From contig CALFTK010000045.1 of the NCBI GenBank assembly GCA_937916465.1, forward strand, positions 1 through 25,981: 25,981 bases of DNA. Direction: 5' to 3'. The notes below the pieces were generated by a model, which did no database searches, was not told where the DNA came from, and saw only the letters and a list, made by a program, of their open reading frames with translations. The position numbers and the translations under genes were made by a program. Shown here one piece after another: positions 6,476-15,944 of the stretch; position 1 is the first letter of the stretch, and every line of letters begins with the position of its first letter. This DNA comes from an uncultured Bacteroidales bacterium. Its GTDB lineage: Bacteria > Bacteroidota > Bacteroidia > Bacteroidales > Bacteroidaceae.

Positions 6476-7597
6476 ATGAATTTTACAGTTTCCAGTTCGG
6501 TTATTTACAACCGCCTACAGGCTATAAGCCGTGTTATCAGTTCAAAATCAATCTACCCTATTTTGGACAACTTCTTGTTCTGCATAGAGAACGGCAAACT
6601 GACTGTTACAGCTGCCGACAGTGATACCACTTTGGAAACAGTGGTAGAACTGACTGAATGCGATAAAGACGGACAGGTTGCTCTACCTGCAAAAACACTT
6701 CTCGATGCATTGAAAGAGATTCCTGAACAGCCATTGATGTTCAGCATAAATGACGATAATTTTGAAACATTGGTAAAGTATCAGAATGGTGAATATAATC
6801 TTATAGGTCTGAATGCAGATGAATATCCTACATCGGCAGTGCTTCAGGAACCTGTATCATTTGAACTTCCTGCACAAGTTCTCCTTGAAGGACTTACCAG
6901 AACTATCTTTGCTACAGCCGATGACGAACTTCGTCCGGTTATGAATGGTATCTACTTTGATATCAACAGCGAAGGTGCTACTTTCGTTGCTTCAGATGGT
7001 CACAAATTGGTTTGCAGCCGCAACAGTATTGCTCAGCTTGCAGAGAGATCTTCATTTATTCTGCCTAAAAAACCGGCTTCTTTGATGAAAGCTATATTGG
7101 CTAAGGAATCAGAAAATGTAAGCATAGAATTCGACAATCGTGTAGCACGTTTCAGTCTGCCTGAATTCCGTATGGTATGCCGCCTTATTGATGGTCGTTA
7201 TCCAAACTATAATTCAGTAATTCCACAGAACAACCCACATCTGCTCACTATAGACAGAATAACATTGGTAAATGCTTTACGTCGTGTGGCTATATTCTCA
7301 CCGGCAAGCAGCGGACTTGTAAAGTTGCGTATTCAGCAGAATCAGTTATCAATTTTCTCACAGGATAAAGACTTCTCTGTTTCAGCAAAAGAGAGTATGA
7401 CCTGTCAATATGAAGGTGTTCCAATGAGCATTGGTTTCAAATCCAGTTTCTTAATTGACATTTTGAACAGCATACCAAGTCAGGAAATAACAATTAAACT
7501 TGCCGATCCTGCACGCGCAGGTGTGTTTGTTCCAACTGTACAGGAAGAAAATGAAAATCTGCTTATGTTGTTAATGCCAATGGTTTTGAACGACTAA
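6476..7597 (+). CDS. dnaN: DNA polymerase III beta subunit (sliding clamp)
   Basis: This is the ring-shaped processivity clamp that tethers DNA polymerase III and other DNA-metabolism proteins to DNA. Its 373 residues match the three-domain clamp length. Recognisable segments are the N-terminus NFTVSSSVIYNRLQAISRVI with YPILDNFLF, the central GIYFDINSEGATFVASDGHKL, FRMVCRLIDGRYPNY, and the C-terminal MLLMPMVLND, equivalent to the family's '(M)PMR(L)' end. The ATG is preceded by a good promoter. The gene stands apart from dnaA here and heads an operon with an exonuclease, coaBC, recN and rlmB. Confidence 0.98.
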   Translation: MNFTVSSSVIYNRLQAISRVISSKSIYPILDNFLFCIENGKLTVTAADSDTTLETVVELTECDKDGQVALPAKTLLDALKEIPEQPLMFSINDDNFETLVKYQNGEYNLIGLNADEYPTSAVLQEPVSFELPAQVLLEGLTRTIFATADDELRPVMNGIYFDINSEGATFVASDGHKLVCSRNSIAQLAERSSFILPKKPASLMKAILAKESENVSIEFDNRVARFSLPEFRMVCRLIDGRYPNYNSVIPQNNPHLLTIDRITLVNALRRVAIFSPASSGLVKLRIQQNQLSIFSQDKDFSVSAKESMTCQYEGVPMSIGFKSSFLIDILNSIPSQEITIKLADPARAGVFVPTVQEENENLLMLLMPMVLND

Positions 7598-7598
7598 T

Positions 7599-8408
7599 AT
7601 GAAACTTGCTCTTACAAACCCTATTGTCTTCTTCGATTTAGAGACTACAGGTACAAACATTATAAGTGACCGCATAGTGGAAATAAGTTATCTGAAGGTT
7701 ATGCCCAATGGTAACGAAACAATGCGAACTATTAGAATAAATCCCGGTATTCATATTCCGGAGGAGGCATCGGCTGTGCATGGCATTTATGATAAGGATG
7801 TTGCAGACTGCCCCGTTTTTAAGGAGGTAGCAAAAGAGATTGCAAACGATTTCAAAGGTGCAGATATAGCCGGATTCAATTCCAACAGATTTGATGTTCC
7901 ATTGTTGGCAGAAGAGTTTTTACGTGCAGATGTAGATATAGACTTGTCACGTCATAGATTTATTGACGTACAGGTTATATTCCACAAAATGGAACAACGT
8001 ACTCTGTCTGCTGCATACAAGTTCTACTGTGGTAAAGATTTGACTGACGCACATAGTGCCGATGCCGACACTCGTGCCACATACGAAGTATTGAAAGCGC
8101 AGTTGGATCACTATCCGGAACTGAAAAACGACATGGATTGGTTATCAGAATTTTCTTCACACACCAGAAATGTTGATTTTGCAGGACGCATAGTAAGAAA
8201 TGACAAAGGTGTAGAGGTGTTCAATTTTGGCAAATACAAAGACAGACCTGTAGAAGAGGTTTTGAGAATAGATCCGGGATATTATTCATGGATTCTGCAA
8301 GGCGATTTTGCACTGAACACCAAACAGGTTCTAACCAGGATTAAACTTCAATCAGCAAAAATAACCCAATCTAATGCTTCCCCCGATTTATTCGGGCACA
8401 ACAGATAA
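7599..8408 (+). CDS. DnaQ-family 3'-5' exonuclease
   Basis: This is a DEDDh exonuclease related to the DNA polymerase III epsilon subunit. Its 269 residues carry Exo I FFDLETTG (D13, E15), Exo II around FNSNRFDVPLL (D99), and Exo III AHSADADTRA with H152 and D157, the H-x4-D pattern of the DEDDh type. The C-terminal ~70 residues (GRIVRNDKGVEVFNFGKYKDRPV to about ILQGDF) resemble the short domain found after ExoX-like exonucleases. It starts 1 nt after the dnaN stop, so it is coupled to the clamp gene. It could proofread at the clamp or act in repair; which of the two cannot be read from the sequence. Confidence 0.92.
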   Translation: MKLALTNPIVFFDLETTGTNIISDRIVEISYLKVMPNGNETMRTIRINPGIHIPEEASAVHGIYDKDVADCPVFKEVAKEIANDFKGADIAGFNSNRFDVPLLAEEFLRADVDIDLSRHRFIDVQVIFHKMEQRTLSAAYKFYCGKDLTDAHSADADTRATYEVLKAQLDHYPELKNDMDWLSEFSSHTRNVDFAGRIVRNDKGVEVFNFGKYKDRPVEEVLRIDPGYYSWILQGDFALNTKQVLTRIKLQSAKITQSNASPDLFGHNR

Positions 8409-8434
8409 GATTGGAAACAATACAACATACTGCA

Positions 8435-10513
8435 ATGGATAGTACATTGAATGGTAAACATATAGTATTAGGTATAACCGGAAGCATTGCTGCATATAAA
8501 GCAGCAGTGCTTATTCGCCTTTTAGTAAAAAAAGGAGCAGATGTTCAAGTTGTAATTACACCTGCCGGTAAAGAGTTTATCACCCCTATTACACTATCAG
8601 CCCTAACACAACGTCCGGTTATTAGCGAATTCTTTTCAGGCAGAGATGGCACCTGGAATAGTCATGTTGATTTAGGTCAATGGGCTGATGCTATGATAAT
8701 AGCACCGTGTACTGCATCAACTCTGGGAAAAATGGCTAATGGTATAGCAGATAATATGCTGGCCACAACATACTTTGCTATGAAAGCCCCTGTGTTTGTT
8801 GCTCCTGCAATGGACCTGGATATGTACAAACACCCTGCCACACTACGAAATTTAGACATTTTACGCAGTTATGGTAATATAATCATTGAACCGACCGAAG
8901 GCGAACTTGCCAGCAAGTTGGTTGGAAAGGGACGTATGGAGGAACCTGAAGAGATAGTATGTCATTTGGAAAACTTCTTTGAATCATCTCAGGCCCTTTC
9001 AAAAAAAAAAATTCTGATAACTGCGGGACCAACCTATGAACCTATTGACCCTGTTCGCTTTATAGGTAACCACTCTACCGGCAAAATGGGATTTGCCATA
9101 GCTGAAGAGTGTGCAGCTTGCGGTGCTGAAGTTATACTTGTTGCCGGTCCTGTAAGCCTAAAGACAAATCATCCTAACATAAAAAGGATAGATGTTACAT
9201 CGGCAGAAGAGATGTATAATGCCTCTATGCAACATTTTCCCAATGCTGATGCTGCTATACTATCGGCTGCCGTTGCCGATTTTACACCCGCTGCTACAGC
9301 ATCGGAAAAGATTAAACGTAAAGGCGATATAACGCTTGAATTAAAACCTACTCACGATATAGCCGCAGCTCTTGGTGCAATAAAACGCCCTGACCAAAAG
9401 TTAGTAGGATTTGCACTTGAAACAGAACATGAATTTGATAATGCAACAGGGAAATTAGAGCGTAAAAAATTGGATTTTATAGTCTTGAATTCACTTCGTG
9501 ACAAAGGTGCCGGTTTTGGACACGATACGAACAAAGTAACCATCATAGACAAACAAGAAAGTACAGCATATCCTCTGCAATCAAAAAAAGAGGTTGCTAA
9601 GACTATTGTAAAAAGGCTATTGTCTATATTGGGATGTTTGTTGTTTCTTCTGCCTTTAAATATCAAAGCGCAGGAAATTAACGCAAACTTTACCATAAAT
9701 ACTGCAAAGATTTCAGGTACTGACAAAGATGTATTCCAATCATTGGAGAGCGCAATTAAAGAGTTCCTGTCAACGCAGAGTTGGACCGATTATCATTTTG
9801 CAGAAAGAGAGCGTATAGCTTGCAGTTTCAATATGGTAATCAATTCATACGAATCTTCTACAGGTCAGTGCGAAGCTGAACTTACTGTTCAAAGCAACAG
9901 ACCTGTATATAACTCCACTTACAACACTATTGTTTTTAATTTTCACGACACCAATGTAGGTTTTACCTATACGGAACAAGACAGGATTGAATATACTCCC
10001 GGCAATGTAACAAACAATCTGACTGCTATTCTGGCATTCTATTCACTCTTCATAATAGGTATGGATTTAGACACCATGTCCCCTATGGGTGGAACAGATA
10101 TTTTACGCGAAGCAGAAAGTTTGGCAGCCAATTCACAGATGCTTGGAACAGGATGGCGTTCTTTCGATTCCGATGCCAATCGCTATAGTCTGATAAACGA
10201 TTATATGAACGGAACCATGTCTTCATATCGTCAGTTGCAATATGATTATCATCGCAAAGGGTTAGACGACATGGCTACAAATGTAGATCGCGGACGTGCC
10301 ACCATTACAGAATCGTTGGAACTGCTTAAAGCTGCAAAGCAGGCTAAAAGTACATCTTCTCTTCCTGCTCTGTTTACAGAAATAAAAAAAGACGAACTAT
10401 TGAACATATATTCAAAAGGATTGGACAAAGAGAAGGAGAATGTTGTAGCAATTCTTGAGAGTGTAAATCCGTCATTATCATCCGATTGGAATACCATTAA
10501 AACAACAAAATAA
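8435..10513 (+). CDS. coaBC: CoaBC fused in frame to a DUF4835 secreted domain
   Basis: The first ~400 residues are bifunctional CoaBC, the flavin-dependent phosphopantothenoylcysteine decarboxylase/ligase of coenzyme A synthesis. The CoaC half shows GITGSIAAYKAA, SHVDLG, APCTAST, APAMDLDMYKHPA and GKGRMEEPE. The CoaB half shows ITAGPTYEPIDPVRFIGN, STGKMG, LSAAVADF and the NKVTIID end. Without a stop, the frame continues at 9608 into VKRLLSILGCLLFLLPLNIKA, a signal-peptide-like helix, and then ~280 residues of the Bacteroidota DUF4835 family. No ATG or GTG precedes DUF4835, so translation as one protein is likely. The ATG at 8435 is preferred over an in-frame TTG at 8411. The stop overlaps the recN ATG by 1 nt. 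Confidence 0.88.
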   Translation: MDSTLNGKHIVLGITGSIAAYKAAVLIRLLVKKGADVQVVITPAGKEFITPITLSALTQRPVISEFFSGRDGTWNSHVDLGQWADAMIIAPCTASTLGKMANGIADNMLATTYFAMKAPVFVAPAMDLDMYKHPATLRNLDILRSYGNIIIEPTEGELASKLVGKGRMEEPEEIVCHLENFFESSQALSKKKILITAGPTYEPIDPVRFIGNHSTGKMGFAIAEECAACGAEVILVAGPVSLKTNHPNIKRIDVTSAEEMYNASMQHFPNADAAILSAAVADFTPAATASEKIKRKGDITLELKPTHDIAAALGAIKRPDQKLVGFALETEHEFDNATGKLERKKLDFIVLNSLRDKGAGFGHDTNKVTIIDKQESTAYPLQSKKEVAKTIVKRLLSILGCLLFLLPLNIKAQEINANFTINTAKISGTDKDVFQSLESAIKEFLSTQSWTDYHFAERERIACSFNMVINSYESSTGQCEAELTVQSNRPVYNSTYNTIVFNFHDTNVGFTYTEQDRIEYTPGNVTNNLTAILAFYSLFIIGMDLDTMSPMGGTDILREAESLAANSQMLGTGWRSFDSDANRYSLINDYMNGTMSSYRQLQYDYHRKGLDDMATNVDRGRATITESLELLKAAKQAKSTSSLPALFTEIKKDELLNIYSKGLDKEKENVVAILESVNPSLSSDWNTIKTTK
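9608..9670 (+). other. Internal signal-peptide or membrane-anchor segment at the fusion joint
   Basis: Codons for V-K-R followed by LLSILGCLLFLLPLNI and K-A encode a basic N-region, a hydrophobic core and a plausible signal peptidase I site before Q-E-I-N. It lies at about residues 392-412 of the fused protein. If used, CoaBC would stay in the cytoplasm and DUF4835 would be exported, either anchored or cleaved. Confidence 0.65.
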
Positions 10514-12183
10514 TGCTTAAATCAATTACAATAGACAATTACGTACTTATTGAGCATCTTGAAATAGATTTTCATAAGGGTTTTTCGGTACTTACAGGCG
10601 AAACAGGCGCAGGTAAATCCATTATTTTAGGAGCTATAAATTTGCTTTCAGGCCAACGTGCCGATGCAAAATCTATTCGCCAAGGTGCTGACAGATGTAC
10701 CATTGAAGGACACTTTGACATTTCAAACTATCATCTGGAAGATTTCTTCACAGATAATGGTCTGGACATAGATTCTTCCGATACCATTCTGCGTAGAGAC
10801 CTTAGCAGTAATGGAAAGAGTCGTGCCTTTATAAATGACATTCCTGTTACACTTACTCAGTTAAAAGAGTTGTCAAACCGACTTATAGATATACATTCAC
10901 AACATCAGAACCTGGCGCTGGGCTCACAACTTTTTCAAACCGGTTTTGTGGATACCATTGCCAACAACAATACCGAGTTAAATAGTTATTCAAAGTGTTT
11001 TGAAGAGTATATCAAATTGCAAAAAGAACTATCAGAACTAAAAAAACAGGCGGCAAACAGTAATGACGATTTAGACTATATCCGTTTTCAATATGATACT
11101 TTACTACAGGCTAAATTGGTAGATGGTGAACAAGAAGAACTGGAAGAAGAACTGGAAATATTGGAACATGCCGAAGAGATAAAGGAACAGCTATATCGTG
11201 CTTCTATGCTGTTTGACAGTGACGAAGGTGGGGTTATAAGTAATCTTAAACAGATACTGCAATCTCTGCGTCAGGCATCGCGCAACTATAGCGGTGCAGA
11301 AGAATTAGCTGATAGAACGGAGAGTACATTGATAGAGATAAAAGATATTTTTGCTGAAACTACCAATGCGGCAGAGAGCATAAATTTCAATCCTGAACGG
11401 TTACAACAGGTTAATGACAGACTGGATACAATATATTCGCTACAAAAGAAATTTAAAACAGATTCTGTTGCCGGTCTTATAACCACAATGGAACAATATG
11501 GTAAACAGTTAGATATGGCAGGTTCTTTTGACTACATTATTGAAGAGGTGGAAAAGAGGCTGAAGAATGCAGAAAAAGCATTGAAAAAATCGGCTGACAA
11601 TCTTACATCAACCAGAAAAAAATCGGCATCTGTCATTGAAAAAGATATTAGCAAAATGTTGGTTCCATTAGGAATACCCAATATTCAGTTCCATATAGAT
11701 ATAGAGTTAAAGGAGATATATGATGAAACTGGACAAGACGATATCCGTTTCCTGTTTTCTGCAAACAAGGCTGTACCTATGCAGGAACTTTCAACCGTTG
11801 CTTCAGGTGGTGAACTTTCCAGAGTGATGCTATCCATAAAATCATTGTTGGCAGGAGCCAAGACACTGCCTACCATCATATTCGATGAAATAGACACAGG
11901 CGTATCGGGTGCTATAGCCGATAAGATGGCACAAATGATGCAGCAGTTGTGCAGAAACGGACATCAAGTGCTTGCCATTACGCATTTGCCACAGATAGCA
12001 TCGTATGGAGAACATCACTATAAGGTATATAAAGAGGACAACGATGATGCCACACGTACAGGCATAAAGCTATTAAACAGAGATGAGAGAATAATTGAAA
12101 TTGCGCAGATGATGAGCGGTACATCTTTATCGCAAGCTGCAATAGAAAATGCAAAATCATTGATAGAGAACAATGGAAGATGA
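10513..12183 (+). CDS. recN: DNA repair protein RecN
   Basis: RecN is an SMC-like ATPase that acts early in double-strand-break repair. Its 556 residues have the family layout. The N-terminal ATPase half contains Walker A GETGAGKS and the DIHSQHQNLAL segment. A long heptad-rich coiled-coil middle is full of E/K/L (for example EEELEEELEILEHAEEIKEQ). The C-terminal half carries the signature ASGGELSRVMLSIK, Walker B TIIFDEIDTGVSG and the ITHLPQIA switch histidine. The ATG overlaps the TAA of the coaBC fusion (TAATG), and its own end overlaps the downstream methyltransferase by 11 nt, showing a tightly coupled operon. No SOS-type operator could be recognised. Confidence 0.97.
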   Translation: MLKSITIDNYVLIEHLEIDFHKGFSVLTGETGAGKSIILGAINLLSGQRADAKSIRQGADRCTIEGHFDISNYHLEDFFTDNGLDIDSSDTILRRDLSSNGKSRAFINDIPVTLTQLKELSNRLIDIHSQHQNLALGSQLFQTGFVDTIANNNTELNSYSKCFEEYIKLQKELSELKKQAANSNDDLDYIRFQYDTLLQAKLVDGEQEELEEELEILEHAEEIKEQLYRASMLFDSDEGGVISNLKQILQSLRQASRNYSGAEELADRTESTLIEIKDIFAETTNAAESINFNPERLQQVNDRLDTIYSLQKKFKTDSVAGLITTMEQYGKQLDMAGSFDYIIEEVEKRLKNAEKALKKSADNLTSTRKKSASVIEKDISKMLVPLGIPNIQFHIDIELKEIYDETGQDDIRFLFSANKAVPMQELSTVASGGELSRVMLSIKSLLAGAKTLPTIIFDEIDTGVSGAIADKMAQMMQQLCRNGHQVLAITHLPQIASYGEHHYKVYKEDNDDATRTGIKLLNRDERIIEIAQMMSGTSLSQAAIENAKSLIENNGR

Positions 12184-12910
12184 AATGATATTTGGCATAC
12201 GTGCCGTAATAGAGGCTATAGAAGCCGGAAAAGAGATAGACAAACTGCTTATAAAAAAGGACTTGCAGGGTGAATTGTCACGCGAACTGTTCAACGTTCT
12301 GAAAGGCAGACATATTCCTGTACAAAGAGTGCCTATTGAGAAGTTGAATCGCATAACCAGAAAGAATCATCAGGGTGTTATTGCATACACTACACAGATT
12401 ACATATCAACACATAGAAGATATTGTACCTACTCTGTTTGAAGAGGGAAAGAATCCTTTCTTTGTGCTTTTGGACGGACTTACCGATGTTCGCAATTTTG
12501 GTGCCATAGCCAGAACTGCCGAATGTGCCGGAGTTGATGCAATAATTATTCCATCAAAGAATAGTGTCAGCGTAAATGCAGATGCCATAAAGACATCGGC
12601 AGGAGCATTGCACACCATACCGGTATGCAGGGAAGAGAACATTACCAAAACCATCAAGTATTTAAAGAACTGTGGCATACATATAGCCGGTGCAACAGAA
12701 AAGGGTAATCAAAGTTACACCAAAGGTTCATACAATGGACCTGTTTGTCTTATTATGGGTGCAGAAGACAGAGGCATACCTCAAGAACACCTGGCACTTT
12801 GTGATGAATGGGTAAAGATTCCTATTTTAGGACATATCGGTTCACTGAATGTATCAGTTGCAGCAGGTGTGCTTATTTATGAAATAGTAAAACAAAGAAA
12901 CGAAGAATGA
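12173..12910 (+). CDS. rlmB: 23S rRNA 2'-O-methyltransferase, RlmB/TrmH (SPOUT) family
   Basis: A SPOUT-class methyltransferase of 245 residues. An N-terminal substrate-binding domain (FGIRAVIEAIEAGKEIDKLLI to about QGVIAY) precedes the trefoil-knot catalytic domain. That domain carries motif 1 NFGAIARTAECAG, motif 2 LIMGAEDRGI and motif 3 IPILGHIGSLNVSVAAGVLIYE. RlmB methylates G2251 of 23S rRNA in E. coli. The exact target here is inferred from domain layout, and another TrmH-type RNA target is possible. The ATG lies inside the 3' end of recN; an in-frame ATG at 12185 is an alternative. Its stop overlaps the next ATG (ATGA). Confidence 0.88.
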   Translation: MEDEMIFGIRAVIEAIEAGKEIDKLLIKKDLQGELSRELFNVLKGRHIPVQRVPIEKLNRITRKNHQGVIAYTTQITYQHIEDIVPTLFEEGKNPFFVLLDGLTDVRNFGAIARTAECAGVDAIIIPSKNSVSVNADAIKTSAGALHTIPVCREENITKTIKYLKNCGIHIAGATEKGNQSYTKGSYNGPVCLIMGAEDRGIPQEHLALCDEWVKIPILGHIGSLNVSVAAGVLIYEIVKQRNEE

Positions 12911-14598
12911 AAAAGATAATACTCTCTATATTGGTTGCTTTGGTGTCTTTATCAGCAACATCAGCACCCAAACAGCCTAAATGGATTAAAGGAGCAAAAA
13001 ACAGTGTTGTTAGAATAGTATCCTACAATGAAGGTACAGAGATTCATCAGGGTCAGGGTTTTATTTGCAATGGCAATACCGTATTTACAGACCTGTCCTT
13101 CCTGACCGGTGCTGACAGTATCATTGCTATAGACGGCAAAGGAATTGCACATAATGCCGAAGTATTAACCGGTGCCAATGGCATATACGAAGTGGCACGA
13201 TTCATTATACCACAGGGCAAAAGAATATCCACTTTACCACTAACACAGGATAGTGCTACTGTTGATGAAAAACTATATATTCTGCCATATACTACACAGA
13301 AAAAGGTTGAAGTTGTAGAGGCAAAGGTTATTAATCTTACAGATATTGCAAATGGTTGTAAATATTACACCTTGTCATGCACTCCCGATTCATCACTCTT
13401 TGGTTGTCCTGTAATGAATGCAGGCGGTGCAGTTATTGGTATAGTGCAAAAGTGTAATACCGAAACAGACACATGTACATACGTTCTGGATGCACAATTT
13501 ATCAATCAGATAGAGATAGGAGCAGCATCGCTGGCTGAAAACGCTTACAAACAGATAAACATCAGAAAACAACTTCCTGCCAATGAAGAGAATGCTCTTG
13601 CATACGTCTTTATGATGCAAGGATTATCTACCGATGAATATGGAAAACTGCTTAATGACTATATTGCACAATTTCCAAACAGTGCCGATGGTTATTTTAA
13701 CAAAGGAGCATTTCTTATAAATGAAGCAGACTCCACACAACATCAATATGCTTTATCTCTAATAGAGAAATCCATTGAACTTTCAGGCGATAAGTCACAC
13801 GAATTCCTTTGCGATTATGCCAATCTTATATATAACACCATTACCAACAATTTCAAGGTAGGCATTGATAATTGGAATCTGGAACTTGCATTAGATATCA
13901 TCAATAAAGCAATAGAGGCTAAAGAAGAACCTGCATATTATAGAATAAAAGGTAATATTCTCTATTCATTAGGAAACTACCGGGAATCATACGATTGTTA
14001 CAAAAAGATAAACGAAAGCAATTTAGCTTCTCCTGAAACATATCTTTTGGCATACACCATAAGCAGAGAATTAGATATTGACATTGAAGAACAGATTACC
14101 CTGATAGACAGTGCCATTTCTAAGTGTGGAACCCCTACTCCACAACGTGCAGCACAATATATTCAGGAACGTGCCTTACTGAATGAAAAGGCCGGAAACT
14201 ACAGAAATGCTGTTGTCGATTTGTACAGATATGAAGAGTTACTTGGTAGCATATATATGAACTCCAGCTTCTATTACATACGTGAACAGTTGGAGATTAA
14301 GGCAAAAATGTACGAATTGGCATTGAAGGATATAGAACATGCTATCACTTTGGAACCAAATGATATTGGTTATAAATTGGAACAGGCCAGTCTGTTGGTT
14401 CGTGTAGGAGAAATAGAGAAAGCATTGCCACTATTACAACAGCTTGCAGAAGAGGAACCGAATATAAGCGATATACATCGTCTTTTAGGTATTTGCTATA
14501 TGCGCACCGACAAAACAGCTGCAGCACGCAAATCATTAGAAAAAGCAAAATCTTTGGGAGATACGTTGGTTGACCAACTTCTACAACAATTAGACTAA
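12907..14598 (+). CDS. Exported degenerate trypsin-like protease domain with TPR repeats
   Basis: A 563-residue protein with a signal peptide (MKKIILSILVALVSLSATSA). Residues ~25-210 follow the HtrA/S1 protease beta-barrel: NSVVRIVS, GQGFICNGNTVFTDLSFLTGAD, and GCPVMNAGGAVIGIV matching the region around the active serine. The position of the usual TNNHV histidine reads TDLSF, and the NSGGP serine position reads LFGCP, so the triad appears lost. Residues ~215-560 form tetratricopeptide-like repeats, for example RIKGNILYSLGNYRESYDCY and LALKDIEHAITLEPND. It is probably a periplasmic or surface scaffold, not an active protease. It overlaps the rlmB stop (ATGA), ends the dnaN operon and converges on tilS. 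Confidence 0.75.
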   Translation: MKKIILSILVALVSLSATSAPKQPKWIKGAKNSVVRIVSYNEGTEIHQGQGFICNGNTVFTDLSFLTGADSIIAIDGKGIAHNAEVLTGANGIYEVARFIIPQGKRISTLPLTQDSATVDEKLYILPYTTQKKVEVVEAKVINLTDIANGCKYYTLSCTPDSSLFGCPVMNAGGAVIGIVQKCNTETDTCTYVLDAQFINQIEIGAASLAENAYKQINIRKQLPANEENALAYVFMMQGLSTDEYGKLLNDYIAQFPNSADGYFNKGAFLINEADSTQHQYALSLIEKSIELSGDKSHEFLCDYANLIYNTITNNFKVGIDNWNLELALDIINKAIEAKEEPAYYRIKGNILYSLGNYRESYDCYKKINESNLASPETYLLAYTISRELDIDIEEQITLIDSAISKCGTPTPQRAAQYIQERALLNEKAGNYRNAVVDLYRYEELLGSIYMNSSFYYIREQLEIKAKMYELALKDIEHAITLEPNDIGYKLEQASLLVRVGEIEKALPLLQQLAEEEPNISDIHRLLGICYMRTDKTAAARKSLEKAKSLGDTLVDQLLQQLD

Positions 14599-14602
14599 TC
14601 CG

Positions 14603-15925
14603 TTAGTTTACAGATAGAACCAACTGTCTGACAGTTTCTTTTGTAACACGATAGCGATCATCTGAACGTTCGCCTACCACCCATATAAGAGCGCAATCAT
14701 TGCAGACAACGCATTGGTTGCGTTTTCTTGTTATATCAAATTTACAGTCGGTCATAAAGTCGCTTAGCAACTTTTTACCTTTCATTCCAAATGGCACAAA
14801 GAAATCGCCCTGCTTCCACAGTCTGACTTTCAGTTTGTCACCTACCTTGTCTGCATCAAGCGTAGCTATATTTTTTGATTTATCTATCTCTGCACTACCT
14901 TCTCTAAATTCAAAACACAAGGTTCTGCCATCGGGCATCTCTACTTTTTGTGGATTAGAAAGATTAACCTCTATACAGAAACACTGCTCCGTATCTACCA
15001 TTAAAACCAGTTTTTTACGGTCTTTGTATAGTACATGGTTTTGTGACTTGAATTTACGTCCAGCTTCTGAATCGAGCGAATCTATTATCTGCAATACCTG
15101 CTGCTCATTATATCCGTATCTTGAAAGGAATTCAAACAGTACAGTATTTGCAGAGACGGAATTCTTAAGTCCATCAATATCAATATAGAACTGACCGTTA
15201 TCTTCAGTTACTATCTTATCCAAAGTGTCTTGTATAGCTTTCTCATATACAAGTAGAGTCTGTTGCAAATGCAATGCAGTATTCTCTATAGATTTATCGG
15301 TATTTGGATTTATGGCACGCATAAGCGGAAGCAAATGTAATCTTATTTTATTACGTGTGTATTCTGCCTCCAAATTGGTACTGTCAGTAACATAATCTTG
15401 CCCTATACTTTGCAGATACTGTTCAATTTCAATTCTTTGAAGTGACAACAAAGGCCTGATGATGTTTCCATTTATGGGTTTTATGCCGGTCAGCCCACGA
15501 ATTCCTGTGCCACGCATTAAGTTCATAAGCAGAGTTTCTACCGAGTCGTCACGATGATGTGCCACCGCAATATAATCGGCATTATATTTTCGGCGCAATC
15601 TTTCAAAATCGGCATAACGCAGTTCACGCGCTGCCATTTCAATAGATATTTTATTATCCGATGCATATTTATATGTATCGTAATGGCAGATTTCAAGTTT
15701 AACTCCAAATGAAGCACAGAGATGTTCTACAAACATTTGGTCTCGATTACTCTCTTCGCCACGAAGATGAAAATTACAATGAACAGCCACACAACGGTAA
15801 CCAAGGGCAAGCAAAACACGTAGCAGTGCAACACTGTCTGCGCCACCGCTTATACCCAACAGAATAAGGCTGTCTTCACTTAGTAATCTGTTCTTTTCTA
15901 TGTATTTTCGTACCTTATTTTCCAT
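14603..15925 (-). CDS. tilS: tRNA(Ile)-lysidine synthetase
   Basis: TilS converts cytidine 34 of the CAU-anticodon tRNA-Ile to lysidine, switching its decoding from AUG to AUA. It is essential and cytoplasmic. The N-terminal PP-loop ATP pyrophosphatase motif is SGGADS (26-31). After it come VHCNFHLRGEESNRD, VAHHRDDSVETLLMNLMRGTGIRGL and the zone T-x-x-x-x-R-N-K-I-R (about 189-194), all typical. The C-terminal region KVRLWKQGDFFVPFGMKGKKLLSDF is the TilS C-terminal tRNA-binding domain. The length of 440 residues is normal. The stop lies 4 nt from the convergent dnaN-operon end. Confidence 0.96.
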   Translation of the reverse strand: MENKVRKYIEKNRLLSEDSLILLGISGGADSVALLRVLLALGYRCVAVHCNFHLRGEESNRDQMFVEHLCASFGVKLEICHYDTYKYASDNKISIEMAARELRYADFERLRRKYNADYIAVAHHRDDSVETLLMNLMRGTGIRGLTGIKPINGNIIRPLLSLQRIEIEQYLQSIGQDYVTDSTNLEAEYTRNKIRLHLLPLMRAINPNTDKSIENTALHLQQTLLVYEKAIQDTLDKIVTEDNGQFYIDIDGLKNSVSANTVLFEFLSRYGYNEQQVLQIIDSLDSEAGRKFKSQNHVLYKDRKKLVLMVDTEQCFCIEVNLSNPQKVEMPDGRTLCFEFREGSAEIDKSKNIATLDADKVGDKLKVRLWKQGDFFVPFGMKGKKLLSDFMTDCKFDITRKRNQCVVCNDCALIWVVGERSDDRYRVTKETVRQLVLSVN

Positions 15926-15944
15926 TTATCTGCGTAAAGGTAGA

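Noticed and set aside
14580..14625. Possible terminator between the convergent dnaN-operon end and tilS
   Set aside because: Only a 5-bp stem (ACTAA/TTAGT) without a T run is present, which is too weak to call.
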